A DNA stretch of 38,458 bases, taken from contig NZ_JANFAK020000083.1 in assembly GCF_024721315.2 (NCBI RefSeq), positions 1-38,458 on the forward strand. Reading direction: 5' to 3'. The notes beneath the pieces were generated by a model. That model saw only the letters and a program-made list of their open reading frames with translations. It was not told the DNA's origin and did not search any database. Source of the stretch: Streptomyces sp. Isolate_45 (GTDB taxonomy: Bacteria; Actinomycetota; Actinomycetes; Streptomycetales; Streptomycetaceae). Position numbers and translations under genes: made by a program. Positions 1-7,826 of the stretch are shown here, piece by piece (positions within the stretch are counted from its first letter, which is position 1; each line of letters opens with the position of its first letter).

Positions 1-54
1 CCGGCGCGGCGCGGGGTGTGCGCCGGCGGGTACGGGGGCCTTCGCGCGGCCCGC

Positions 55-2394
55 TCAGCCGAGCAGGGTGCCGCCGGTGGCGTCGACGAAGGAGCCGGTG
101 ATCCAGCGCGCCTCGTCGGTCGCGAGGAACGCCACCACGTCGGCGACGTCCTCCGGCTCGCCCACCCGGTTGAAGGTGGACAGCGCCGCCATCTGCTCGA
201 CGGCCTCGGGGACGTCGAAGACCGGGTTGTCGTTGCGGGTGATGCCGGGCGCCACCGAGTTGATGGTGATGCGTCGCGGACCCAGCGCCTTCGCGAAGTG
301 CAGGGCGAGCTGTTCGAGCGCCCCCTTGCTCATCGCGTAGGCGATCTCGTCCGGGTTCGCGAACCGGGTCAGGCCGGAGGAGATGTTGATGATCCGGCCG
401 CCGTCCGGCATGTTCCGCAGCGCCCGCTGGATCAGGAAGAACGGGGCCTTGGCGTTCACCGCGAAGATCCGGTCGAACTGGTCGGGCGTGATGTCGGCGG
501 GGCCGACGCCGCCCATCACCCCCGCGTTGTTGACGAGGATGTGGAGGTCGGTGCTGCCGGTGCGGTCCAGCAGGTCCCGTTCCAGGGCCTCGAACAGGGC
601 GTCCGCGTCTCCCCGGACCCCCAGCTCGGCCCGTACGGCGAAGGCGCGCCCGCCGTCCCGTTCGACCTCGGCGACGACGGACCGGGCTGCCTCCTCGTCC
701 CGGGTGTAGTGGACGGCGACGAGCGCGCCCTCCTCCGCGAGCCGTACGGCGGCCGCCCGCCCCATGCCCCGGCTCGATCCGGTGACCAGCGCGGTCCTGC
801 CCGTGAGCCTGTCCATACCGCTCCTCCGTTCCCTCGCCGCCGGCGCGGCCCGGGCCACCGCCACCGGTTCGCGGCGGGCGGCGTCCCGCTGGGGGGACCG
901 GACCGGCCCGAACCAGCGCTCCAGGGCGGTCGTGAGCTCCCCGCCCCGCGACGCGTCCGATCCGTCCGCCGCGTCCGCCGCGTCCGCCCACACCACGTGC
1001 CCGTCCGGCCGTACCAGCAGGGCCACCGGCGCGGCGCCCTCCGTCGGGGTGGCGGTCGCCACGGTCAGCCGGTCCGTCCAGGGCTCGGCCGCGGCGCGCA
1101 GTTCGCCGCGCCGGGCCTCGTCGCCCGGTGCGAGGAGCAACAGTCCGCGCCCCGGGCGCAGCAGCTCGAAGGTGGTGGTGGCGCCGGCCGCGGCCATCGC
1201 GCCGGTCTGCGGGAGCCGCAGGCCGAGCAGCGGGTCGGCGCCGCCCGCGGAGACCTCGTAGCGGACGTCCAGTCCCGAGATCATCCCGGCCAGGTGGGCC
1301 CGTACGTCCTCGTGGCCGGTCAGTTCGGCGAAGACCTCCCGGATCGCGTCGACCTCGCCGCCGCCGAGCAGCAGCAGTGCCTGGGTCCGGACGTTGCTCC
1401 GGACGGCCTGGCCGACGGTGTGGCGTTCCTCGTGGTAGCTGTCGAGGAGCGTGTCCGCGGCCCGCCCGGCGACCGTGGCGGCGAGCTTCCAGCCGAGGTT
1501 GAAGGCGTCCTGGAGCCCGAGGTTGAGGGCCTGGCCGCCGATCGGCATCTGCTGGTGCGCCGCGTCACCGGCGAGCAGCAGCCGGCCCCGACGGTAGTCG
1601 GCGGCCTGCCGGGAGGCGTCGCCGAAGGAGTTCACCCACAGCGGGGTGCCGCCGCCGATGTCCTCGCCGGTGATGCGCTTCCAGGTGTCGGCGAGCTCCT
1701 CGAAGGAGGGTTGCCCGCGCCGGGGGGCGGCCCCGAACTCGTGGACCATGACCCGGGTCACCCCGTCGGGGCGCCTGGCGGCGATGGCGAGTCCGCCCGG
1801 CAGCCGCTCGAAGCGGCGGCCGGGGATGTCGATGCCGCTCACGTCCGCGCGCAGCAGCTCGCGGCCCGCGTCGGTGCCGGGGAACTCGAAGCCGCCCAGC
1901 CGGCGCACGGCGCTGTTCTCGCCGTCGCAACCGACCGCGTACGCGGCCCGCAGCCGCACGGACGTCCCGTCGGGGCCCTGCGCCTCGACGACGACGCGGT
2001 CGCCGGTCGTGGTCAGGCCGGTGACCTCGTGGGCGCGCCGGACGTCGGCGCCGAGGTCGGCCGCCCACTGCCCGAGGACTTCCTCCAGGCGGGTCTGCGG
2101 GACCTTCCACTGCCCCGGGTAGGGGCCGGGAAGGTCGAGTCCGAAGGCGATCCCCCCGAAGTGGCCGGCGGGGTCGTTCGGGATGTCGCCGAGCGCGTCG
2201 AGCAGGCCCCGGCTGTCGAGGATCTCCATGGTGCGGGCGTGCAGCGTGGACGCGCGCGATTCGGTGGTGGGTGCGGTGAGCTTGTCGAGGACCACCACGT
2301 CCACGCCCGCCAGCCGCAGTTCCCCGGCGAGCAGCAGCCCGACGGGGCCCGCGCCGACCACGATCACCTGGGTGTCGGTGTAGTCCCCAGACAT
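55..2394 (-). CDS. Angucycline FAD monooxygenase fused to a short-chain reductase (PgaM/UrdM type)
   Basis: 779 aa. Seen: the N-terminal part is an aromatic-ring hydroxylase with the FAD/NADPH fold: dinucleotide motif GAGPVG at residues 14-19, GCDG near 155 and AGDAAH near 275. After a linker of about 25 residues, a classic SDR begins at Met527 with TGSSRGMG (538-545), NNAG (622-625), ISSG (671-674) and YAMSK, giving catalytic Tyr686 and Lys690. Known: PgaM, UrdM and JadF-type proteins have this fusion and act after PgaE in angucycline ring oxygenation, the SDR part reducing the product. The start ATG lies 2 bp from the stop of the aromatase gene, and the start chosen gives the canonical N-terminus; the open frame upstream of it is unrelated sequence. 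It is the last gene of the leftward operon visible here. Function is confident at family level; the exact product is unknown. Confidence 0.93.
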   Translation of the reverse strand: MSGDYTDTQVIVVGAGPVGLLLAGELRLAGVDVVVLDKLTAPTTESRASTLHARTMEILDSRGLLDALGDIPNDPAGHFGGIAFGLDLPGPYPGQWKVPQTRLEEVLGQWAADLGADVRRAHEVTGLTTTGDRVVVEAQGPDGTSVRLRAAYAVGCDGENSAVRRLGGFEFPGTDAGRELLRADVSGIDIPGRRFERLPGGLAIAARRPDGVTRVMVHEFGAAPRRGQPSFEELADTWKRITGEDIGGGTPLWVNSFGDASRQAADYRRGRLLLAGDAAHQQMPIGGQALNLGLQDAFNLGWKLAATVAGRAADTLLDSYHEERHTVGQAVRSNVRTQALLLLGGGEVDAIREVFAELTGHEDVRAHLAGMISGLDVRYEVSAGGADPLLGLRLPQTGAMAAAGATTTFELLRPGRGLLLLAPGDEARRGELRAAAEPWTDRLTVATATPTEGAAPVALLVRPDGHVVWADAADAADGSDASRGGELTTALERWFGPVRSPQRDAARREPVAVARAAPAARERRSGMDRLTGRTALVTGSSRGMGRAAAVRLAEEGALVAVHYTRDEEAARSVVAEVERDGGRAFAVRAELGVRGDADALFEALERDLLDRTGSTDLHILVNNAGVMGGVGPADITPDQFDRIFAVNAKAPFFLIQRALRNMPDGGRIINISSGLTRFANPDEIAYAMSKGALEQLALHFAKALGPRRITINSVAPGITRNDNPVFDVPEAVEQMAALSTFNRVGEPEDVADVVAFLATDEARWITGSFVDATGGTLLG
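814..827 (-). promoter_or_regulatory. Internal ribosome binding site and start for the free SDR domain
   Basis: Inside the fused oxygenase gene, a GGAGGAG Shine-Dalgarno sequence (821-827) sits 4 nt before ATG codon 527 (814-816), exactly where the SDR domain begins. Translation from here would give a separate SDR of 253 aa. As I recall, an internal start yielding a free SDR subunit has been reported for PgaM. The site is seen; its use here is inferred. Confidence 0.75.
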
Positions 2395-2396
2395 GA

Positions 2397-3380
2397 TCAG
2401 GCCTTGTTCTCTGCGTGCCCGGCCCGCTCGGCCCGCCCGCCCTGCTCGGCGTAGCGCTTGGCGTGGCCGAGGGTGGCGCGGCTGTTGGTGCTGAGGGCGT
2501 TGCGGACGAACTCCTTGGCGTCCTCGACGGTGGCCTGTTCGCCGAGGACCTTGGCGATGTTGTCGGTGTTGATGGTGACGGTGTGCTGGGAGGACGCGGC
2601 GACGCCGTGGTCGTCCTCGGCGAACGTCCAGTAGCCCGTGTGCAGCGTCATCAGGGCGGGCAGGACCGTCTGCTTGTAGGCGATCTTCTCGTGGGGGAAG
2701 GTCACCCGGTAGGACTTGGTGGTGTGGGTGGCGCCGTCCTTGGAGTGGGTGGTGTCCATCTCCAGTTCCTGGAGGCCGGGGGTGTCCTCGGTGAGGCGGA
2801 CGACGGCCACGTGGGGCAGCCGCTCGGGCCACAGGTCGGCACGGTTGACGAAGTCGAAGACGTCCTTGGCGCTGCCGTCGATCCGGACGGTGTCCTCGAA
2901 GGAGAAGGTGAGGTCCTCGGCGGCGTGCGCGAGCTCGACGTTGGTCTTCAGCGCGGCGAGTTCGGTGCGGGAGTTGCGGTCGACGGCCTCGTCGATCCAG
3001 GCCAGGCCGGCCGGGTCGTCGTCGACGGCCCGGTAGTCGTGCAGGAGCCGTACGCGGGAGCTGTCCTCGCCCAGCGGCTCGATGATCCAGGTGCCGCCCA
3101 TGGCCGCGATCGGGGGCGCGGGGATCTCCTGGCGGAAGGTGATGACGAGGCCCTCGGGGTCCAGGGTGCGGCGCGAGGTCCAGTTCTTCGGCTCACCGTT
3201 GGCCGTGGCCCATATCCGGATGCGTTCCTGGTGGGGCCCGTCGGGGGTCTGGTCGACGTAGATGGTCGGCGGGAAGATCCGGGGCCAGTTCCTGACCTCG
3301 GCGATCAGGCGGTATACGGCGGCGGCCGGGGCCGAGATCGTGATCTCGTGCTCCACCTCGCGCAGGCCGGGCTGCGACAT
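2397..3380 (-). CDS. Two-domain polyketide aromatase/cyclase (JadD/UrdL type)
   Basis: 327 aa. It has two tandem SRPBCC/START-like halves, roughly residues 5-150 and 165-320, each with a hydrophobic strand followed by the W-P pattern typical of polyketide cyclases (NWPRIFPP near residue 31; LWPERLPH in the second half). Known: bidomain aromatase/cyclases close and aromatise the first ring of C9-reduced decaketides, dehydrating the C9 alcohol. The ATG at 3380 follows an AAGGAG ribosome site; the longer open frame upstream codes low-complexity sequence. The gene sits between ACP and oxygenase, as in jad and urd clusters, except that the ketoreductase gene usually found between ACP and aromatase is absent. 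A second, more divergent copy lies at 12466-13431. Confidence 0.92.
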   Translation of the reverse strand: MSQPGLREVEHEITISAPAAAVYRLIAEVRNWPRIFPPTIYVDQTPDGPHQERIRIWATANGEPKNWTSRRTLDPEGLVITFRQEIPAPPIAAMGGTWIIEPLGEDSSRVRLLHDYRAVDDDPAGLAWIDEAVDRNSRTELAALKTNVELAHAAEDLTFSFEDTVRIDGSAKDVFDFVNRADLWPERLPHVAVVRLTEDTPGLQELEMDTTHSKDGATHTTKSYRVTFPHEKIAYKQTVLPALMTLHTGYWTFAEDDHGVAASSQHTVTINTDNIAKVLGEQATVEDAKEFVRNALSTNSRATLGHAKRYAEQGGRAERAGHAENKA

Positions 3381-3662
3381 GCTGATGACTCCTTGGGACT
3401 CGGAAGGTTTCGGGGTCGGCGGACCGCCGCGCGACCGGAGGGCGGCCCGGGCCGCGCGGGCCGGGTCCGACGTGCTTCGTCGCAGCGTCGGCCGGCCCGC
3501 GCCGCCCGGGCCGCGGCCGGGGAACGCCTTCGAAGTGCTGCCGGCCGCCGTCCGCGGGACGGGGCCGGATCCGCCGGGCGGCCGGCACTTCGACGGCACT
3601 GCCTGGGCAGCGTCGTCGAAGCGGCGTCGGCCGCCCGGAGGTCGGGACTTCGACGGCACGGT
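3381..3662 (-). other. Gene-free gap where the ketoreductase gene is expected
   Basis: 282 bp between the aromatase start and the ACP stop. No frame has SDR motifs (no TGxxxGxG, NNAG or YxxxK). It holds imperfect repeats of TCGAAGT followed by a GC-rich tail: a copy just before 3660, one near 3590, and a weaker one near 3530. Related TCGAAGTCCC sequence recurs at 20934. The region may be a deletion scar or simply a leader. Confidence 0.5.
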
Positions 3663-3932
3663 CTAGGCGTCGACGAGGGCCTGGAGGCTCTCGTTGATGG
3701 CCGCGACCAGGGAACGCGGCGTGGTGTGGTCGCTGAAGACGTCGTCGTCGAGGGTGACGCCGAACTCGCGCTCGATCCGGCCGCCGGTCTCCAGGAGCGC
3801 GAGCGACTCGTAGCCCAGCGTCTCGAAGTCGCTGTCGAGGATGTCGCCGTCGAGGTCGACGCCCTCGTCGGCGCCGGCGCCCTCCAGGAGGATGCGCTTG
3901 AGGTCCTCAAAGGTGAATTCCTGCTTGGACAC
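3663..3932 (-). CDS. Acyl carrier protein of the minimal PKS (ACP1)
   Basis: 89 aa, the usual size for a type II PKS ACP. The phosphopantetheine attachment site is Ser43 in LGYESLALLE; Glu replaces the more common Asp of the DSL motif. It carries the growing poly-beta-ketone chain for the KS-alpha/KS-beta pair encoded directly upstream. I chose the GTG at 3930-3932 because AAGGGA lies 6 nt before it and the protein then begins like other PKS ACPs (SKQEFTFEDL). The ATG 15 nt upstream has no ribosome site. It lies in the leftward operon, 112 bp after KS-beta. A second ACP gene is at 13580-13843. Confidence 0.93.
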   Translation of the reverse strand: MSKQEFTFEDLKRILLEGAGADEGVDLDGDILDSDFETLGYESLALLETGGRIEREFGVTLDDDVFSDHTTPRSLVAAINESLQALVDA

Positions 3933-4044
3933 TATGGATCCCTTCATCTGTATGCCGCGGCCGGCGGATTCCGGCCGCGGGGCACGTCGAACGCCCGCCG
4001 CCGCCAGGGAATGGCGACGTCGACGGACGCCGTTTCGTGGGCCG

Positions 4045-5262
4045 TCAGTCGACGGCGCGCACCACGACGGCGGAGTTGAAGCCTCCGCGGCCGCGGGCGA
4101 GGACGACCGCGGTGCGCACCGAGGCGGTCCGCGGCCGGGAGGCCACCAGGTCGAGGTCGTGTGCGGGGGACAGCTCGACGTTGGTGGTCGGCGGGATGAG
4201 GCCCTCCCGCATGGCCAGGACGGCCGAGACCACGTCGACCGGCGCGCCGCCCGCGTTGAGTCGTCCCGTCATCGTCTTGGGAGCGGTGACCGGCACGCCG
4301 CGCGGCCCGAAGACCGCGGTGATGGCTTCCGCCTCCTGCCGGTCGAGTGCGGGTGTGCCCGCCGCGTCGGCGAAGACGACGTCCACCTCGGCCGGGTGGC
4401 AGGCGGCGTCGGCGAGGGCCGTTTCCAGGGCTCGGCGCAGTCCGGGCTCGCGTCCGCTGCCCGGCCGGGGGTCGATCGTGGCGCCGTAGCCCGCGAGTTC
4501 GCCGTAGACGGTCCGTGCGCCGCGGGCCAGGGCGCTGTCCTCGTCCTCCAGGACGAGGAGGGCGCCGCCCTCCCCCGGTACGTAGCCGGCGGCGGCCGCG
4601 TCGAAGGGCAGGTAGGCGCTGTCGGGGTCGGTGGCGGTGGACATCGTTCCGCCGGCGAGGTGCGCTGCCCAGCCCAGCGGGCAGACCGAGGCGTCGAAGC
4701 CGCCGGTGGCGATCAGCTTGCTGCCCTTGCGGAGTTGGCGCCGGGCGTGGGCGAGGGCGTCGAGGCCGCCCGCCTGGTCGCCGACGAGGACCCCGGTGGG
4801 GCCGCGCAGTCCGTTGCGGATGGAGATCTGACCGCTGTTGACGGCGTAGAACCAGGCGAAGGACTGGTAGGCGCTGACGTGGTTGGCGCCCTGGCCCCAG
4901 AGCTTGCGGAGCTCGTTCTCGCCGAACTCGAACCCGCCGGACCCGGCCGCGGTGACCACGCCCATGTCGTACGCGTCGATGTCGCCCGGTGTCACCCCGG
5001 CGTCCGTGAAGGCGTGGTCGGCGGCGACCAGGGCGAGCTGCGTCACCCGGTCGGTCTGCGGGACGAGCCTGCCCGGGAGGTGTTCCTTGGCGTCGAAGCC
5101 GTGGATCTCCCCCGCCAGCCGCGCCGGGTACGACGAGGCGTCGAAGCGGGTGACGGGACCGATGGCGTTCTTGCCGATCCGGGTCGCCGCCCAGAAGTCC
5201 TCGACGCCGAGGCCGGTGGGGGCGGCCACGCCGATGCCGGTGACCAGGGTCCTGGCGCTCAT
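4045..5262 (-). CDS. Ketosynthase beta subunit / chain length factor (KS-beta)
   Basis: 405 aa. It has the ketosynthase fold, but the nucleophile elbow reads VGDQAGG with Gln163 in place of the active-site Cys, the hallmark of a chain length factor. Known: KS-beta pairs with KS-alpha, decarboxylates malonyl-ACP for priming and sets chain length. The ATG at 5260-5262 overlaps the KS-alpha stop (ATGA), so the two are translationally coupled, as in nearly all type II PKS operons. The upstream open frame in this phase is the shadow of KS-alpha. The cyclases and oxygenases around it suggest a decaketide angucycline; chain length cannot be proven by eye. Confidence 0.95.
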   Translation of the reverse strand: MSARTLVTGIGVAAPTGLGVEDFWAATRIGKNAIGPVTRFDASSYPARLAGEIHGFDAKEHLPGRLVPQTDRVTQLALVAADHAFTDAGVTPGDIDAYDMGVVTAAGSGGFEFGENELRKLWGQGANHVSAYQSFAWFYAVNSGQISIRNGLRGPTGVLVGDQAGGLDALAHARRQLRKGSKLIATGGFDASVCPLGWAAHLAGGTMSTATDPDSAYLPFDAAAAGYVPGEGGALLVLEDEDSALARGARTVYGELAGYGATIDPRPGSGREPGLRRALETALADAACHPAEVDVVFADAAGTPALDRQEAEAITAVFGPRGVPVTAPKTMTGRLNAGGAPVDVVSAVLAMREGLIPPTTNVELSPAHDLDLVASRPRTASVRTAVVLARGRGGFNSAVVVRAVD

Positions 5263-6527
5263 GCGGTCCTCCTGTCGGGCCTGGTCAGCACCATCGCGCT
5301 CTGGAACCCGCCGAATCCGCTGCCGACGGTCAGGACGGCATCGGTGCGGTGTTCCCGCGCGACGAGCGGGACGTAGTCGAGGTCGCACTCGGGGTCGGGG
5401 GTGTGGAGGTTCGCGGTGGGGGGCACCACGTGGTGCTCCATCGCGAGGACGGAGGCGGCGATCTCCATGGAGCCGACGGAGCCGAGCGAGTGCCCGATCA
5501 TCGACTTCACCGAGCTGACCGGGGTGCGGTACGCGTGCGGTCCGAGGGCCAGCTTGTACGCGGCCGTCTCGTGCCGGTCGTTCTGCTTGGTGCCCGAACC
5601 GTGCGCGTTGACGTAGTCGATGTCGGCGGGGTTCAGCCGGGCCTCGTCCAGCGCGACCGTGATGGCCTCGGCCATCTCGCGGCCGTCGGGGCGCAGGCCG
5701 GTCATGTGGAAGGCGCTGGAACGGGAGGCGTAGCCGGCGATCTCCGCGTAGACGTGCGCGCCGCGGCGGCGCGCGCTCCCCAGTTCCTCCAGGACGAACA
5801 CCGCGGCGCCCTCGCCGAGGACGAATCCCTTGCGGGAGGCGTCGAAGGGGCGCGAGGCCGTCCCGGGCTCGTCGTTGAGCGAGGTCGTCGCCCTGATCGC
5901 GTCGAAGCACGCCATGGTGAGCGGCGTGATCGGGGCGTCCGCCGCGCCGGTGATCATGATGTCGGCGGTGCCCTCGCGGATCAGGTCGACGGCGTGCGCC
6001 ACCGAGTCGATGCCGGAGGTACAGCCGGTGGAGACCACCGTCGCCGGGCCTTCGGCTCCGACGGCCCAGGCGACCTCCGTCGCGAAGGAGCTGGGCACGA
6101 AGTGGTCGTACATGTGGCGCGGCGCGTACGTGTGGTCGACCTCCGCGAGCCGGCCGTCGTCGCTGACCACGCGGTATCCGCTGTCGAGGCTGCCGACGGC
6201 GCCCACCGCGGTGCCGATGCTGACGCCCGTGCGGTGCGGGTCGAACCCGGCGAGGTCGAGGCCGCTGTCGGCGAGCGCCTCGCGCGCGGATACGACGCCG
6301 AACTGGGCGGCGCGGTCCATCCGGCTGATCTCCTGGGGAGTCAGCCCGTGCAGTTCGGGGTCGAAGTCGGCTTCGGCGGCCACCCTGGAGCGGAACGGCG
6401 ACGGGTCGAAGAGGGTGATCCCCCGGGTCGCCGTACGTCCGGAGCTCAGCAGGCTCCAGAAGTTCTTGGTGCCGATGCCTCCCGGCGCCAGCACGCCGAG
6501 CCCCGTGATCACTACCCGGCGAGCCAC
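5259..6527 (-). CDS. Ketosynthase alpha subunit of a type II PKS (KS-alpha)
   Basis: 422 aa. Active-site residues fall at the positions known from the actinorhodin enzyme: Cys169 in VSTGCTSG, His309 in NAHGSG, Lys341 and His346 in VKSMIGHS. It catalyses decarboxylative Claisen condensation of malonyl-ACP units. The start is GTG at 6525-6527 with a GGGAGGG ribosome site 8 nt upstream; the N-terminus RRVVITGLGV is canonical. The stop overlaps the KS-beta start. A JadI-like cyclase gene lies 40 bp upstream in the same direction. Nothing is broken and this appears to be a working condensing enzyme. Confidence 0.97.
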   Translation of the reverse strand: MARRVVITGLGVLAPGGIGTKNFWSLLSSGRTATRGITLFDPSPFRSRVAAEADFDPELHGLTPQEISRMDRAAQFGVVSAREALADSGLDLAGFDPHRTGVSIGTAVGAVGSLDSGYRVVSDDGRLAEVDHTYAPRHMYDHFVPSSFATEVAWAVGAEGPATVVSTGCTSGIDSVAHAVDLIREGTADIMITGAADAPITPLTMACFDAIRATTSLNDEPGTASRPFDASRKGFVLGEGAAVFVLEELGSARRRGAHVYAEIAGYASRSSAFHMTGLRPDGREMAEAITVALDEARLNPADIDYVNAHGSGTKQNDRHETAAYKLALGPHAYRTPVSSVKSMIGHSLGSVGSMEIAASVLAMEHHVVPPTANLHTPDPECDLDYVPLVAREHRTDAVLTVGSGFGGFQSAMVLTRPDRRTA

Positions 6528-6567
6528 CGGTGCTGCCCTCCCCTCGTGTCGGACCGGCGGGGCGTCA

Positions 6568-6897
6568 TCACGACGCCGACCAGTCGTAGAAGCGGGTGGC
6601 CATGGCGTCGGCGGGGGTGCGCCAGGTCGCCGGGTCGTAGGGCTGGATGAACGGCAGCAGGTCGTGGCTGATCTTCATGAAACGCGGGTCCGTACGGGAG
6701 TCCTGGATCCGCTGGCCGCCGTCGTCGGTGGCGAAGTCCTGGAGGTGGAAGTAGAGGCCCTTGTACATGAACAGCCGGCGTCGCAGGGTTCCCATCCGCT
6801 CCGGCATGTCGGTGGTGTCGAACTCGGCGAACAGGCTGGCGACTTGGTCCTTCGACATACTGTCCATCCGGGCCACGATCAGATTGCTGTGCTGCAT
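6568..6897 (-). CDS. Angucycline cyclase, TcmI family (JadI/UrdF type)
   Basis: 109 aa, the full length of the TcmI-like cyclase family. Family signatures include LIVARM near the start, LFAEFDTTDMP, RRRLFMYKGLYFHLQDF and the C-terminal DPATWRTPADAMATRFY, which closely match JadI and UrdF as I remember them. Known: this group closes the last ring in angucyclines, giving the bent benz[a]anthracene skeleton. It is therefore the best evidence that the pathway makes an angucycline and not a linear anthracycline or a spore pigment. First gene of the leftward KS operon. Its leader contains a 10-bp tandem repeat at 6911-6945. Confidence 0.93.
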   Translation of the reverse strand: MQHSNLIVARMDSMSKDQVASLFAEFDTTDMPERMGTLRRRLFMYKGLYFHLQDFATDDGGQRIQDSRTDPRFMKISHDLLPFIQPYDPATWRTPADAMATRFYDWSAS

Positions 6898-6910
6898 CCG
6901 TTCTCTCTCT

Positions 6911-6945
6911 TCCGTGAGCTTCCGTGAGCTTCCGTGAGCTTCCGT
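6911..6945. repeat. 10-bp tandem repeat in the leader of the cyclase/KS operon
   Basis: Three perfect copies of TCCGTGAGCT plus a partial fourth. They lie in the 64 bp between the TetR stop (6962) and the cyclase start (6897), so they would be in the 5' leader of the operon mRNA. Prone to slippage; possible effect on expression is unknown. Confidence 0.9.
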
Positions 6946-6961
6946 CAGGGGCGTGCGTGCT

Positions 6962-7609
6962 TCAGGCGTGGTACAGGCGGATGAAGTCGGCCACGCCGTC
7001 CGCGATCAGTGCGTCGGCCTCGGCCTCGGGCAGCGGCAGCGCGCCCAGGAAGGAGCGCTGGACGACGGTGGAGGGGACCAGCAGGATGAAACGTTCCGCC
7101 GCCTGGTCGGCGTCGGAGATGTCGAGCAACCCCTTGGCCGCGACCCGCTGGAGCCGGCGGGCCAGCTCGCGGCGGGCCTGGCGGGGACCCGCGTCCTGCC
7201 ACTTCTGGACCGCCTCGACGGGAAGGCGGCTGACCTCGGCGCTGATGTGCCGGACGATCGCGAAGTGTTCGCGGAAGGCCTCCAGCGGCGCGAGCCAGGC
7301 CCGGCCGAGCGCGATGAGGTCCTGCTCCAGGTCGGTGATCTCCTCCAGGTAGCTCTCGGCCACCGACGCGAGGGCGGCCGCGACGGAGACCGAGCTGTCC
7401 AGCAGCACGCTGAGCAGCAGCTGTTCCTGGTCCGGGAAGTGCCGCTCCACGGTGCCCGCCCGTACGCCCGCCTCGACGGCCGTCGCCTCGGCGGTGCAGC
7501 GCGTCCAGCCCTCGCGGGCCAGTACGGTGCGGGCGGCCCGGACGATGTCACGGCGTTCCGCGGCCGGCCCGGCGGGGGCCCGCGCGATCGTTGCTTGCGG
7601 CGTTGCCAT
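6962..7609 (-). CDS. TetR-family regulator in the angucycline operon
   Basis: 215 aa. N-terminal HTH at about residues 25-65 (AARTVLAREGWTRCTAEA, then VRAGTVERHFPDQEQLL). The first 20 residues are Ala/Pro-rich, and the C-terminal all-helical domain is of the general TetR type, not the GBL-receptor type. ATG at 7609 has GAGGAGAGA upstream. It lies between the PgaE-like hydroxylase and the cyclase, all leftward, 64 bp from the cyclase. Known: TetR repressors inside aromatic polyketide clusters often sense the product and control oxygenase or export genes. No exporter is seen nearby, so its target and ligand are unknown. Confidence 0.85.
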   Translation of the reverse strand: MATPQATIARAPAGPAAERRDIVRAARTVLAREGWTRCTAEATAVEAGVRAGTVERHFPDQEQLLLSVLLDSSVSVAAALASVAESYLEEITDLEQDLIALGRAWLAPLEAFREHFAIVRHISAEVSRLPVEAVQKWQDAGPRQARRELARRLQRVAAKGLLDISDADQAAERFILLVPSTVVQRSFLGALPLPEAEADALIADGVADFIRLYHA

Positions 7610-7826
7610 GTGGGTCTCTCCTCGTGACGTGCTCGCACGACCGCCGGATGCGCCGGTCGTCAGGGGGGTGCCGCTCTTCCCGCGTTCGGGGCCGCGGGCT
7701 TGCCGGGCTACGGGCTTGCCGGGCGCCGGGCGTACCGGCCTTCGCGCTCACCGGGCGGGGCGTACCGGTCCGCGGGCCGTCCCGAGTGCGGGTGCGGTTG
7801 CGGACGCCGGGTCCGGTTGCCGGCCG
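7610..7826. other. Intergenic stretch with short degenerate repeats
   Basis: 217 bp between the TetR start and the hydroxylase stop. It holds tandem copies of CGGGCTTGCCGGG around 7691-7725, followed by related CGGGCGTACCGG units. No gene or clear terminator is seen. Confidence 0.5.

Noticed and set aside
16..2454. Long open frame on the plus strand (812 codons)
   Set aside because: It is antisense to the oxygenase-SDR gene, has Arg/Gly/Ala-rich composition, no family motifs and no ribosome site; a GC-bias artefact.
3381..3662. Possible ketoreductase remnant between ACP and aromatase
   Set aside because: I looked for SDR motifs in all frames and saw none, so a pseudogene cannot be supported; only the absence is reported.
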